Positions 25,708 to 34,443 are shown, counted from the stretch's first letter. The stretch: DNA of 64,000 bases from Myroides phaeus (GCF_009799805.1 NZ_CP047050.1:634001-698000), one strand, 5' to 3'. Numbers and translations are program-made. Notes: generated by a model from the sequence alone, not told the origin.

Positions 25708-27771
25708 ATGAACTTAAAACTACTCCCTTTAGGAATATGTTGTTTGATAGGAACTTCCCTATTCGCACAACAAAAACAAGATACGATTACTTCTCTAAAT
25801 GAGATTGTAATTGAAAAAGAAGTTTTTAAAGACCTTATTCCTGTACAAACTTTACAAGGAGAACAACTTGAAAGATTAAACAGCCATAGTGTTGCTGATG
25901 CTTTACGCTATTTTGCGGGTATCAAAATCAAAGACTATGGAGGAATGGGTGGACTAAAAACAGTGGATGTCCGCAATATGGGTACGCATCACGTAGGTGT
26001 GTTTTACAATGGTGTTCAAATTGGAAATGCACAAAATGGTATTGTAGATTTAGGTAAATTCTCTTTAGATAATGTAGAAGCTGTAAAACTATACAACGGA
26101 CAACGCAGTGCTATTTTTCAATCTGCAAAGGAATACGCTTCTGCTTCTACTGTCTATATTCAAACTAAAAAACCGGTCTTTAAAGAGGGAAAAGATTATA
26201 ACTTTTCTGCTAAGTACAAAGCAGGGTCTATTCAGTTAGTGAATCCTTCTGTTAGAACGGAATACAAGGTAAATGACAATGTGAGTACCAGTATTAGTGC
26301 TGAGTACATTTACTCTAATGGGGATTATAAATTCAGACAAAAAAAACTCAACATAGATGGTTCGGTTGCTTATGATACAATTGGACACAGACTTAATAGT
26401 GACATTGAAGCCTATCGAATTGAAAACGCTTGGTATGGTAAAAACGATAAGAATACTTGGCAAGCAAATGTGTATTACTACCAATCAGACAGAGGATTAC
26501 CTGGTGCTGTGATTAAAAAGAGTGATACTACTATTGAAACAGAAAACATCAATGAACGCCAAGGAGACAAAAACTTTATGGCACAAGCAGAGTGGACACG
26601 CTTTGTAACTGATAAATACTCTTTTTTATTAAAAGGGAAGTTTGCTTATGATTTGATGCATTATAAATCTCGTAAAACAGTAGGTTTTGAAGGGGAAGAG
26701 GTTACGTATAACCCACAATTCGACAATACTTTTTACCAACAAGACTGGTATATATCGGCAGCTCACCTTTACAAAATAACCGATATTTGGGAGGTATCTT
26801 TGGCTACTGACATTCAATACAACAAACTAAATGCTACGCGAAAAGGACAAGGAACATTGTTTTCTTATCCTGAGAGATATACTTTCTTGACATCATTAGC
26901 CACATCTGTTAATCTTGGAAAGGTAAAAGCTCAAGGGAATATTCTTGGAACATTCACTAAAGAAAAAGTACGCCATAACCTACAAGCTCCTGACCGTTCT
27001 GTGTGGGCTCCTTCTCTATTCTTGAGCTACAAACCTTGGGATAGTGAAGACTTTATAGTTCACGCTTTCTATAAATACATCTTTAGGCTACCTACTTTCA
27101 ACGATTTGTATTATACACAATTGGGAACGTCTAATTTACGACCTGAAGTATCAAGACAATTCAACGTAGGTTTTACTTATAGCAAACCATTAAACACACG
27201 TTTCTTTGATGAAGTACATTTATCTGTAGAGTCTTATTATGCGAATATCACAGATAAAATCATTGCTTCTCCTACCTCAAGTATGATGCGTTGGATGATG
27301 ACAAACTTAGGTAAGGTTGAAAACTACGGTATTGAATCTTCGGCAGGAACAACAGTTAATATTATAGACGACCTAACACTTGGTGTAAATCTAACGTACG
27401 AATATACCGTTGCTAAAGACAAAAGTACTACCCTATTTGGACAACCTTCGTATTATGGTGACCAAATTCCTTATGCTCCTTGGCATTCAGGGTCTTCAAT
27501 TGTGTCATTAGACTATAAAGATTGGGCATTTAACTATAGCTTTATCTATGTTGGAAAACGTTATAACGGTAATAAAAACAATATTAAACGCAATGAGATA
27601 CAACCTTGGTACACACACGATTTATCATTGCAAAAAAGCTTTAAATGGAATAACTACCGTTTTAAAGCATCTATAGAAGCTAACAATATAGCGAATCAAT
27701 ATTATGAAGTTGTAACTAACTTCCCTATGCCAGGGCGCAACTTTCGTTTTACTTTAAACTTTGAATTATGA
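25708..27771 (+). CDS. btuB: BtuB-like TonB-dependent outer-membrane receptor
   Basis: This 687-aa protein is predicted to import corrinoids across the outer membrane using TonB energy. A signal peptide ends L-F-A-Q-Q. An N-terminal plug domain follows (about residues 28-140: S-L-N-E-I-V-I-E, then L-Q-G-E-Q-L-E-R-L-N and K-T-V-D-V-R-N-M-G), then a beta-barrel ending in the aromatic strand R-F-T-L-N-F-E-L. No N-terminal carboxypeptidase-like (SusC) domain is seen. The assignment to cobalamin rests on the upstream riboswitch and on the propeller lipoprotein that overlaps its stop. Other corrinoids or cobinamide could be substrates. Confidence 0.88.
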   Translation: MNLKLLPLGICCLIGTSLFAQQKQDTITSLNEIVIEKEVFKDLIPVQTLQGEQLERLNSHSVADALRYFAGIKIKDYGGMGGLKTVDVRNMGTHHVGVFYNGVQIGNAQNGIVDLGKFSLDNVEAVKLYNGQRSAIFQSAKEYASASTVYIQTKKPVFKEGKDYNFSAKYKAGSIQLVNPSVRTEYKVNDNVSTSISAEYIYSNGDYKFRQKKLNIDGSVAYDTIGHRLNSDIEAYRIENAWYGKNDKNTWQANVYYYQSDRGLPGAVIKKSDTTIETENINERQGDKNFMAQAEWTRFVTDKYSFLLKGKFAYDLMHYKSRKTVGFEGEEVTYNPQFDNTFYQQDWYISAAHLYKITDIWEVSLATDIQYNKLNATRKGQGTLFSYPERYTFLTSLATSVNLGKVKAQGNILGTFTKEKVRHNLQAPDRSVWAPSLFLSYKPWDSEDFIVHAFYKYIFRLPTFNDLYYTQLGTSNLRPEVSRQFNVGFTYSKPLNTRFFDEVHLSVESYYANITDKIIASPTSSMMRWMMTNLGKVENYGIESSAGTTVNIIDDLTLGVNLTYEYTVAKDKSTTLFGQPSYYGDQIPYAPWHSGSSIVSLDYKDWAFNYSFIYVGKRYNGNKNNIKRNEIQPWYTHDLSLQKSFKWNNYRFKASIEANNIANQYYEVVTNFPMPGRNFRFTLNFEL

Positions 27772-28904
27772 GATTAAAAAATATATACTTACTCCTTTTT
27801 TCTTTGATTCTATTAACGAGTTGTAGAAAAGATGAAATGATATTCTTATCGGACAGCTCTACTGTTTCTATCCCTACTCCTTCAGACCAATACAGAGGTT
27901 TCTATCTGTTAAACGAAGGGAATATGGGGATGAATAGAGCTTCAATTGACTTATTTGAATATGATAGTGGAGTTTATACACGAGATATATTTTCTGAGAG
28001 AAACCCTAACATTACTAAAGAATTAGGAGATGTTGGAAATGACATCCAAATCTATGGTAAGAAGGTTTATGCTACGATAAACGTTTCAAACTTTGTAGAA
28101 GTATTTGATGTTGAAACAGGAAAACATATCAAACAAATTCACGTTCCAAATTGTCGTTATTTAAAATTTAAAGACGGTAAGGCTTACGTGAGTTCTTATT
28201 CGGGAAAAGTTGAAATCAACCCGAATGCAGAAATTGGCTTTGTTGCTGAAATAGACACTTTATCCTTAGAGGTTACACGTAAAGTAGTGGTAGGTTACCA
28301 ACCTGAGGAAATGGTTATAAAAGGCAATAAACTATATGTAGCTAACTCTGGTGGATATAGAGTACCAAACTATGACACTACTGTATCTGTAGTAGATTTA
28401 ACTACGTTTACTGAAATCAAAAAAATAGATGTAGGAATTAACTTACACCGTATGCAAATGGACCGCAATGGTGATATATACGTAAGCTCACGTGGTGATT
28501 ACTACAATGAAGAACCAAGTTTATATGTAATTGACTCTAATACAGACAAAGTCAAACAAAAGTTAGACATCCCTATTTCTAATATGACAATTGATGATGA
28601 TAAATTGTATTATTACGCAACGTCATATAAACACAATACGGGTCAGAATACTATTTCATATGGTATTTTAAATACAAATACGAAGCAAATTATCACAGAT
28701 AACATTATAACGGATGGGACAGATAGACAAATATTAATCCCTTATGGAATTGCAGTAAACCCAGAAACTAAGGATATATATATGACAGATGCCCAAGATT
28801 ATGTGGGTACTGGATTTGTATATTGTTATTCCCCTGAAGGAAAACTAAAATGGCGAACTACTGGAGGTAATATACCTGCACACTTTGCCTTTATTAAAAA
28901 ATAA
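27768..28904 (+). CDS. BtuG-like beta-propeller surface lipoprotein
   Basis: This is a 378-aa lipoprotein (lipobox L-L-T-S-C, Cys about residue 19) with repeating YncE/DUF5074-type propeller blades, for example G-K-K-V-Y-A-T-I-N-V-S-N, G-N-K-L-Y-V-A-N-S-G-G and D-R-N-G-D-I-Y-V-S-S-R-G. Its ATG overlaps the receptor stop codon by 4 nt (ATGA), so the two are coupled. In Bacteroides, BtuG is a propeller lipoprotein that caps BtuB and captures B12 with very high affinity. This gene has the same architecture and position, so the same role is a strong inference. Confidence 0.82.
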   Translation: MRLKNIYLLLFSLILLTSCRKDEMIFLSDSSTVSIPTPSDQYRGFYLLNEGNMGMNRASIDLFEYDSGVYTRDIFSERNPNITKELGDVGNDIQIYGKKVYATINVSNFVEVFDVETGKHIKQIHVPNCRYLKFKDGKAYVSSYSGKVEINPNAEIGFVAEIDTLSLEVTRKVVVGYQPEEMVIKGNKLYVANSGGYRVPNYDTTVSVVDLTTFTEIKKIDVGINLHRMQMDRNGDIYVSSRGDYYNEEPSLYVIDSNTDKVKQKLDIPISNMTIDDDKLYYYATSYKHNTGQNTISYGILNTNTKQIITDNIITDGTDRQILIPYGIAVNPETKDIYMTDAQDYVGTGFVYCYSPEGKLKWRTTGGNIPAHFAFIKK

Positions 28905-28921
28905 ACCAACTTATATAAATT

Positions 28922-30226
28922 ATGAAAAAAAAGTATTTAAGATTATCCTCATTAGCTGCAATATGCCTTGGAGGTTTATTCTTTTTTAGTTGTTCAAATG
29001 ACGATGGAACTCCTTTTACAGTAGCTCCAGAAAAACCAGTTATTCCAGTAGAATCTTCTGATTTAAAACTATCTGGAGAATATGCCACAGACCGAAGTCA
29101 ATCAATTGCGATTATTCCTAATCTTGAAAAATTCACTTCACCAAAAGTAACGTGGAAAGTTATTGGTTTCAATAATATAGCTAAAGACTCAGTTATCAGT
29201 AATGATAATGACTTATATTTTGTTACTTTAAAAGAAGGACGTTATAATCTAATCGTACAAGTACAAGACGATAATAACCAAATAACTCACAGTTTTGATA
29301 TTAAAATAGAGAAAGAAAAAGAAGCTTATAAAAATCATATTTTTAAAATATATGATTTCTTACCTTCATATGGGCAGTTTACAAATAAATTACCTAAATA
29401 CGAAGAGGGAGATACTAAAGAAATAATGATTGAAAAAGCGGAAAAAGCAATCGCTGTACCAAAACCAAGTATGATTAGCTTAGGTGGTTTTGGTGGTTAT
29501 GTTGTATTTGGTTTTGATCACACAGTTGTAAATGTACCAGGAAAACGAGATTTTAGAGTTTTAGGAAATGCTTTTTGGGCAAATGCAAACCCTAATGCAG
29601 GTGCAAGTGGAAGAGGTGGTAGTTGTGAACCAGGTGTGATAATGGTTGCTTATGATAAAAATGGTAATGGTGTTCCTGATGAAGATGAATGGTATGAAAT
29701 CGCAGGAAGTGAGCACTCAAAACCAAAAACAGTAAAGGATTATGAAATCACTTTCTATAGACCTGAAGCGAATAAAGAACCTGTAAAAGATCCGGCTCTT
29801 ACTTGGGCTACAGATTTAGAGTATATGAGATGGGAAGATAATCAAGGGAACAAAGGGTATAAACCCAAGAATACTTTCCATCAGCAAAGCTATTTCCCAG
29901 AATGGGTAAAAGATGATAAGATCACTTTTAAAGGGACCTTATTGCCAAATAATGCAATTGATGAGAGTGGTCAAGGAAATTATTGGGTATTATATAGCTT
30001 TGATTATGGATATGCTGATAATGCTCCGAATAAAGATGACGAATCAGCAATTGATATTTCTTGGGCAGTAGATAAAGATGGTAAAAAAGTAAACTTACCA
30101 GGAATTGATTTTATTAAAGTTTACACTGGATTAAATCAAGAAGCTGGCTGGTTAGGAGAAACTTCTACTGAAGTAAGTGGTGCTATTGACTTACATTTAG
30201 AAGGAACTTCTATTCCTACAAGATAG
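28922..30226 (+). CDS. surface lipoprotein with PKD-like domain and Ca-loop domain (paralogue A1)
   Basis: This 434-aa lipoprotein (lipobox F-F-S-C-S-N-D-D) lies 17 nt after the BtuG-like gene. Residues about 40-135 look like a PKD/Ig-like beta domain. The rest is a distinct domain starting Y-G-Q-F-T-N-K-L-P-K-Y and containing D-K-N-G-N-G-V-P-D-E-D-E at about residue 245, an acidic loop resembling an EF-hand or thrombospondin-3 calcium site. I know similar 'cell surface proteins' beside BtuB loci in Bacteroidota but no proven function. Location suggests an accessory corrinoid-binding or receptor-associated protein. Confidence 0.75.
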   Translation: MKKKYLRLSSLAAICLGGLFFFSCSNDDGTPFTVAPEKPVIPVESSDLKLSGEYATDRSQSIAIIPNLEKFTSPKVTWKVIGFNNIAKDSVISNDNDLYFVTLKEGRYNLIVQVQDDNNQITHSFDIKIEKEKEAYKNHIFKIYDFLPSYGQFTNKLPKYEEGDTKEIMIEKAEKAIAVPKPSMISLGGFGGYVVFGFDHTVVNVPGKRDFRVLGNAFWANANPNAGASGRGGSCEPGVIMVAYDKNGNGVPDEDEWYEIAGSEHSKPKTVKDYEITFYRPEANKEPVKDPALTWATDLEYMRWEDNQGNKGYKPKNTFHQQSYFPEWVKDDKITFKGTLLPNNAIDESGQGNYWVLYSFDYGYADNAPNKDDESAIDISWAVDKDGKKVNLPGIDFIKVYTGLNQEAGWLGETSTEVSGAIDLHLEGTSIPTR

Positions 30227-30248
30227 AAAAACAAAAACAAACTAATTT

Positions 30249-31229
30249 ATGTTATTAAAAAGTAAAATAATACTTAGCTTATCACTTGTTGTCCTTGCAA
30301 CAAGTGGTTGCTCAAGTAGTGATGATTCAAACAACACTATTCTTCCTCCAACAGATCCTTCTGTACCAATTAATCCTACAGCTCCTGTCACAAACTTTAG
30401 TCACGTTACTAAAGTGTTTGAATTTAAACCTGCTTACGGGCAATTTACAAACAAATTACCTAAATATGAACCTGGAGATACAGAGCAGGATATGATAAAA
30501 AAGGCATTGAATTATGTCTCAGGTAAAAACCCTTCTGTAGTAAGCTTAGGTGCATTCGGTGGTTATATTGTTGTAGGGTTTGATTCTCCTATCTTAAATG
30601 TAGAAGGCTTTCGCGATTTTAGAGTTTTAGGAAACGCTTTTGAAAATAACGCTGAACCAGGAATAATTATGGTAGCTTATGACAAAAATGGAGATGGAAT
30701 TCCTAATGAAGATGAGTGGTATGAAATTAAAGGAAGTGGACATTCATTAATGGGTACGATCCAGAATTACGAAATTACATACTATAAACCTGAAAAAGAT
30801 AAAGATAATAAAACAGGGGACTTCGAGGAATATGTAGAATGGTCGGACAACCAAGGAAATAAGGGGTGGAAACCAAAACTAAACTATCATACACAAAGTT
30901 ATTTCCCTGAATGGGTAAAGGAACAATCTATATCTTTTAAAGGGACTAAACTTCCCGATCACGCGATTCAAGGAACTAATAGTCACTGGAAATTACCTTC
31001 TTATGAGTACGGATATGCAGATAATCTACCTAATGATAATAAAAATAGCACCATAGATATTAGTTGGGCTGTTGATAAAAAAGGTAATCCTGTAAAATTA
31101 CCACATATAAATTTTATAAAAGTATATACTGGAGTAAGTCAACAAGCAGGATGGTTAGGAGAAGTGTCTACCGAATTTGGTGGAATAGTAAACTTACATT
31201 CTACCAAAGAATTTATCCCAAACAAATAA
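30249..31229 (+). CDS. surface lipoprotein, paralogue A2 of the preceding gene
   Basis: The 326-aa lipoprotein (lipobox A-T-S-G-C-S-S-S-D-D) repeats the C-terminal domain of the gene before it: Y-G-Q-F-T-N-K-L-P-K-Y, F-R-D-F-R-V-L-G-N-A-F and the acidic loop D-K-N-G-D-G-I-P-N-E-D-E at about residue 145. Instead of a PKD-like domain it has only a short Pro/Thr-rich linker. It therefore looks like a tandem duplicate that lost (or never had) the Ig-like spacer. A 22-nt gap links it to the upstream gene, and a terminator follows. Confidence 0.75.
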   Translation: MLLKSKIILSLSLVVLATSGCSSSDDSNNTILPPTDPSVPINPTAPVTNFSHVTKVFEFKPAYGQFTNKLPKYEPGDTEQDMIKKALNYVSGKNPSVVSLGAFGGYIVVGFDSPILNVEGFRDFRVLGNAFENNAEPGIIMVAYDKNGDGIPNEDEWYEIKGSGHSLMGTIQNYEITYYKPEKDKDNKTGDFEEYVEWSDNQGNKGWKPKLNYHTQSYFPEWVKEQSISFKGTKLPDHAIQGTNSHWKLPSYEYGYADNLPNDNKNSTIDISWAVDKKGNPVKLPHINFIKVYTGVSQQAGWLGEVSTEFGGIVNLHSTKEFIPNK

Positions 31230-31232
31230 AAC

Positions 31233-31267
31233 AAAAAGCCTTAGTATTTACACTAAGGCTTTTTTGT
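31233..31267 (+). terminator. intrinsic terminator after paralogue A2
   Basis: AAGCCTTAGT pairs with ACTAAGGCTT and is followed by five T residues, right after the stop codon. It probably separates the receptor operon from the next two lipoprotein genes. Confidence 0.85.
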
Positions 31268-31362
31268 TAAAAAATGTCACTATTTTTAATAAAAATGAAA
31301 TGACACGTATTGTATTTTTGTTTTAAATACTAAATTTTAAAAATATTAACCAAAAAAATTAC

Positions 31363-31370
31363 TAATTTTG
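31363..31370 (+). promoter_or_regulatory. candidate -7 promoter box
   Basis: TAATTTTG fits TAnnTTTG and lies 35 nt before the next lipoprotein start, consistent with a separate promoter after the terminator. No obvious -33 partner is present. Confidence 0.4.
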
Positions 31371-31404
31371 CACCATTAAAATACACATACAAAATTTATT
31401 TACG

Positions 31405-32511
31405 ATGAAAAACAGATTCTTACGCACGAGTTTCTTATTCTTTTTAGGACTAAGCTTAACTGCACCACTTGTAACAAGTTGTTCTAACGATGATTCAGCG
31501 AATACTACTATTGAAATTCATGACACTAAATTAAAACAAGACGCAAGAAAGCCTTTTACAATTGATCCTAAAATTGATCCTACAAATACACAATTTTCTT
31601 GGTTTGATAATACTACTCAAAAGGTAATCTCTAATGCTCCAGTTTTAGAATATCAAATTAACAAAGCTGGAACTCATAGAATTGCACTTAAAACAACTAA
31701 AGCGGGTGTGGTTGAAATGTATTCTTATACAACAACAGTAGCTTATACTAAAGAACTACATAGTACTTTAGATTTATCAAAAATAGAATTAACACTTCCT
31801 ACAGTAGATGGCTCTATTTGGAGTAATACATTTACAGCAAATACAAAACTTGAAACTTCTCCTTTTATTTTCAACCACTTAGTTTCTAATTATGACGGAG
31901 TAAACTATTGGTCAGGATTTACTGTTTCTAATAGTACAGATAAGAAAAATCAAAAAGAAGCTTTTGCTACTAATATGTATGGTACAATGGCTGAAACTGT
32001 AAGTAGAAATAAAGAGGGAAAAACAATCAACAATCCTTTTATCGTTGCAAATACTCAAACAGTACCTGCTGATATTAAAAAAGGAACTGTAATTGACATT
32101 GATAATACACTAACAGTAATTGAATTAACAGATGCTAAAGATTTAGCTCAAAAATTTATACCAGAGGAAATGTTTATTGCAATTAATCCTTATACTTATT
32201 ACTCAGTAACTAAAGGTGATGGATTTGGTAAGAAATTTAAAGAAGGTGACTTTTACAACATTCATATTTTTGCTTTAAATGAAAATAAAGAAGTGATTAA
32301 TGAAAAACCAATCGTAAAATACTTAGTTGATTTCACTAAAAAAGTAGAAGCAATTGATACAACTTGGCAATCAATTGATCTTGCAGAACTTGGAGAAGCT
32401 AAATATTTAGTATTCTACGCTGATTCTTCTGATAAAGGAGATTACGGAATCAATACCCCTGCTTACTTTACAATAAACAAATTAGTAGCTCATAAATTAC
32501 CTAAAAAATAA
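31405..32511 (+). CDS. PKD-like plus DUF4465-like surface lipoprotein (paralogue B1)
   Basis: The 368-aa lipoprotein (lipobox V-T-S-C-S-N-D-D) has an N-terminal Ig/PKD-like domain (F-S-W-F-D-N-T-T-Q-K, about residues 35-110). The second domain has the DUF4465 pattern: W-S-N-T-F-T-A-N, F-N-H-L-V-S-N-Y, Y-W-S-G-F-T-V-S-N-S-T-D, then near the end Y-L-V-F-Y-A-D-S-S-D-K-G. B12-binding surface lipoproteins called BtuH are encoded in some Bacteroides B12 loci. Whether this is a functional counterpart is only a hypothesis from location. Confidence 0.72.
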   Translation: MKNRFLRTSFLFFLGLSLTAPLVTSCSNDDSANTTIEIHDTKLKQDARKPFTIDPKIDPTNTQFSWFDNTTQKVISNAPVLEYQINKAGTHRIALKTTKAGVVEMYSYTTTVAYTKELHSTLDLSKIELTLPTVDGSIWSNTFTANTKLETSPFIFNHLVSNYDGVNYWSGFTVSNSTDKKNQKEAFATNMYGTMAETVSRNKEGKTINNPFIVANTQTVPADIKKGTVIDIDNTLTVIELTDAKDLAQKFIPEEMFIAINPYTYYSVTKGDGFGKKFKEGDFYNIHIFALNENKEVINEKPIVKYLVDFTKKVEAIDTTWQSIDLAELGEAKYLVFYADSSDKGDYGINTPAYFTINKLVAHKLPKK

Positions 32512-32531
32512 TTTAAGCAACAATCAAAATA

Positions 32532-32561
32532 AAAAAGCAATCTATTATAGATTGCTTTTTT
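32532..32561 (+). terminator. intrinsic terminator after paralogue B1
   Basis: AAAAAGCAATCT pairs with AGATTGCTTTTT across a short loop, ending in six T residues. Confidence 0.85.
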
Positions 32562-32653
32562 CATTTCTATACTCCTCTATCACTTTACTTATACCCCATA
32601 TTCAAGATGTTTATAATTTAATTTACTAAGTAAAAAACTTGTTGATAAAATAA

Positions 32654-32661
32654 TATATTTG
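32654..32661 (+). promoter_or_regulatory. candidate -7 promoter box
   Basis: TATATTTG fits TAnnTTTG about 100 nt upstream of the GTG start of the next gene. The region between contains a loose inverted repeat around 32666-32700 that might structure the leader. Confidence 0.4.
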
Positions 32662-32760
32662 CGCAATGACCTATAATAGCATTAGTTCTATTCTGTCATA
32701 TAACAAAAAAACTATCACTCTAAATATGATAGCCAACAAACAATAAATTATTCAACAAAC

Positions 32761-33858
32761 GTGAAAAAACATTTTTTAAAACTAAGTTCTTTCCTTTTCA
32801 TAGGATTAACTTTATTAACATCTACAACATTTACAAGTTGCTCTAACGATGATAGTGCTCCTTATTCAACACCAACCTTTAATGGAAGTGTTCAAGCAAT
32901 AACTTTTGAAGAGGTAACCATTAATCCTGAAGTTAATAATGTAAATGCTATTTACAAATGGACTAATAATACAACGCAACAAGTACTGTCATCACAACAA
33001 GTACTTAAACATACCTTTAATAAACCAGGTACTTATAACTTAGTGTTATCTGAACAAAATGGTAATTCGTATAAATATTATACTTATGAGGTAGTAGTTA
33101 CTAAAAGCTATGATTACAATTATGTAAAATTAGATCTATCTGATTTTAACTTATCCGATGGACAAGTAACTACAGGGGGTAAAATATGGAAGGACACCTA
33201 TACAGAAGATGCTGTTTTAAAAAGTGGAATCTTTAACTTTAAACACCTTGGTTTCCCTGATTACTACACTTGGATGGGGTTCACAGTATCGAACAGTACT
33301 GATAATAGCAATCAATTAAAAGGAGATGGCTGGTTAGAAAACCAATGGGGAACTATGCCACAAGGTGGTGTAGCAGGAAAAGGAACGCCTTTCTTAGTAT
33401 CTTATGCAGATCATAAACCCAATGTAAAACTGTTAGATCCAAGCAAACCCTTTGCTGTTGATAGATTCTCTTCTGTTGTTACATTAGAAGATGACAACAA
33501 TGAATACAACGCTGTTAGTGCAGACTTCGCTATTAGTCCTTGGCCATACTATGGTATCTTAGAAGGAGACGCTTATGCAAGTGCTTTCAAAAAAGGTGAT
33601 TTCTTTGCTATTCATATCTATGGTGCAGATGAAAATAAAAAGCTTACATCTGAACAACCAGTAACGCATTACTTTGTAGACTTCAGAGACGGTATAAATG
33701 AAATTAATACAAATTGGAACACTGTAGACCTTTCTCCTTTAGGAAAAGTAAAATACTTAGTATTCTTCTTAGAAACAACCGATAAAGGTAAAAATGGTCC
33801 TAATACCGCTTTATACTTTACAATGGACAATCTAATCGTAAACAAGATCGATAAATAA
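32761..33858 (+). CDS. PKD-like plus DUF4465-like surface lipoprotein (paralogue B2)
   Basis: This 365-aa paralogue of the preceding gene starts at a GTG (GTG-AAA-AAA-CAT). It has a lipobox F-T-S-C-S-N-D-D, an Ig/PKD-like domain (Y-K-W-T-N-N-T-T-Q-Q), then the DUF4465-like domain with Y-T-W-M-G-F-T-V-S-N-S-T-D, N-Q-W-G-T-M-P-Q-G-G and Y-L-V-F-F-L-E-T-T-D-K-G. The pair shares layout and motifs over the whole length but differs at many positions, so the duplication is not recent. It is flanked by terminators on both sides and so is probably its own transcription unit. Confidence 0.72.
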   Translation: MKKHFLKLSSFLFIGLTLLTSTTFTSCSNDDSAPYSTPTFNGSVQAITFEEVTINPEVNNVNAIYKWTNNTTQQVLSSQQVLKHTFNKPGTYNLVLSEQNGNSYKYYTYEVVVTKSYDYNYVKLDLSDFNLSDGQVTTGGKIWKDTYTEDAVLKSGIFNFKHLGFPDYYTWMGFTVSNSTDNSNQLKGDGWLENQWGTMPQGGVAGKGTPFLVSYADHKPNVKLLDPSKPFAVDRFSSVVTLEDDNNEYNAVSADFAISPWPYYGILEGDAYASAFKKGDFFAIHIYGADENKKLTSEQPVTHYFVDFRDGINEINTNWNTVDLSPLGKVKYLVFFLETTDKGKNGPNTALYFTMDNLIVNKIDK

Positions 33859-33864
33859 TAAACA

Positions 33865-33894
33865 AAAGGGTATTCTAATTGAATACCCTTTTTT
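33865..33894 (+). terminator. intrinsic terminator after paralogue B2
   Basis: AAAAGGGTATTC pairs with GAATACCCTTTT around TAATT, followed by more T residues. Confidence 0.88.
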
Positions 33895-33910
33895 AATTCT
33901 TACAAACAAA

Positions 33911-33942
33911 AAAAGCATCAATCCAAACGGATTAATGCTTCT
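33911..33942 (-). terminator. terminator-like hairpin (third in series)
   Basis: AAGCATcAATCC pairs with GGATTaATGCTT (11 of 12 positions); the A run on the left makes it a terminator for minus-strand transcription. Confidence 0.6.
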
Positions 33943-33973
33943 CTATTACTAAATAAAATAATTATACCACATA

Positions 33974-34005
33974 AAAAAAGCTCTCCCGCACTAGGAAAGC
34001 TTTTC
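33974..34005 (-). terminator. terminator-like hairpin (second in series)
   Basis: AAAAGCT and TCC pair with GGA and AGCTTTT, with one mismatch between them and loop CGCACTA; the left A run gives a U tract on the minus strand. Confidence 0.55.
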
Positions 34006-34091
34006 ATTGGTCTAACTACTAAACCTTAGTGCTTACGCACTTAACAACACAACTAAATTTTAAGTCCTCAAATAAGTAATTATTAGAGGGC

Positions 34092-34131
34092 AAAAAAAGC
34101 CTCTCAACTACGTGAGAGGCTCCTTTTTTAC
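34092..34131 (-). terminator. terminator of tRNA-Asp (copy 1)
   Basis: GCCTCTCA pairs with TGAGAGGC, with seven A on the left (U tract on the minus strand), adjacent to the 3' end of tRNA-Asp. Confidence 0.8.
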
Positions 34132-34208
34132 TGGCGGTCTGGACGGGACTCGAACCCGCGACCCCATGCGTGACAGGCATGTATTCTAACCAACTGAACT
34201 ACCAAACC
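34132..34208 (-). tRNA. tRNA-Asp (anticodon GUC), copy 1, CCA encoded
   Basis: The minus strand gives acceptor GGTTTGG / CCAGACC (one G-T pair), anticodon stem TGCCT... with loop containing GTC, and T arm CGGGTTCGAGTCCCG. The TGG at 34132-34134 encodes the terminal CCA. The body is identical to the second copy at 34370-34443. Confidence 0.95.
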
Positions 34209-34327
34209 AGTTATTTAATGTTTTAAAGCATTGCTTTCTTAACGGTGACAAAGATAACTCTTTTTTTTAAACTTCAAAACTTTTTTTTAATTTTTTTTTG
34301 AAGTCTCTTTTTTTAAAGAGTGGATTG

Positions 34328-34355
34328 AAAAGTGTCTCTTTTTAAAGAGACACTT
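34328..34355 (-). terminator. terminator of tRNA-Asp (copy 2)
   Basis: AAGTGTCTCTTT pairs perfectly with AAAGAGACACTT; four A on the left give a short U tract on the minus strand, 15 nt after the tRNA 3' end. Confidence 0.65.
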
Positions 34356-34369
34356 ACTCTCTCCTTTTG

Positions 34370-34443
34370 CGGTCTGGACGGGACTCGAACCCGCGACCCC
34401 ATGCGTGACAGGCATGTATTCTAACCAACTGAACTACCAAACC
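34370..34443 (-). tRNA. tRNA-Asp (anticodon GUC), copy 2, CCA not encoded
   Basis: The 74-nt body is identical to copy 1, but the flanking bases are TTG rather than TGG, so the CCA end has to be added by nucleotidyltransferase. Confidence 0.95.
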
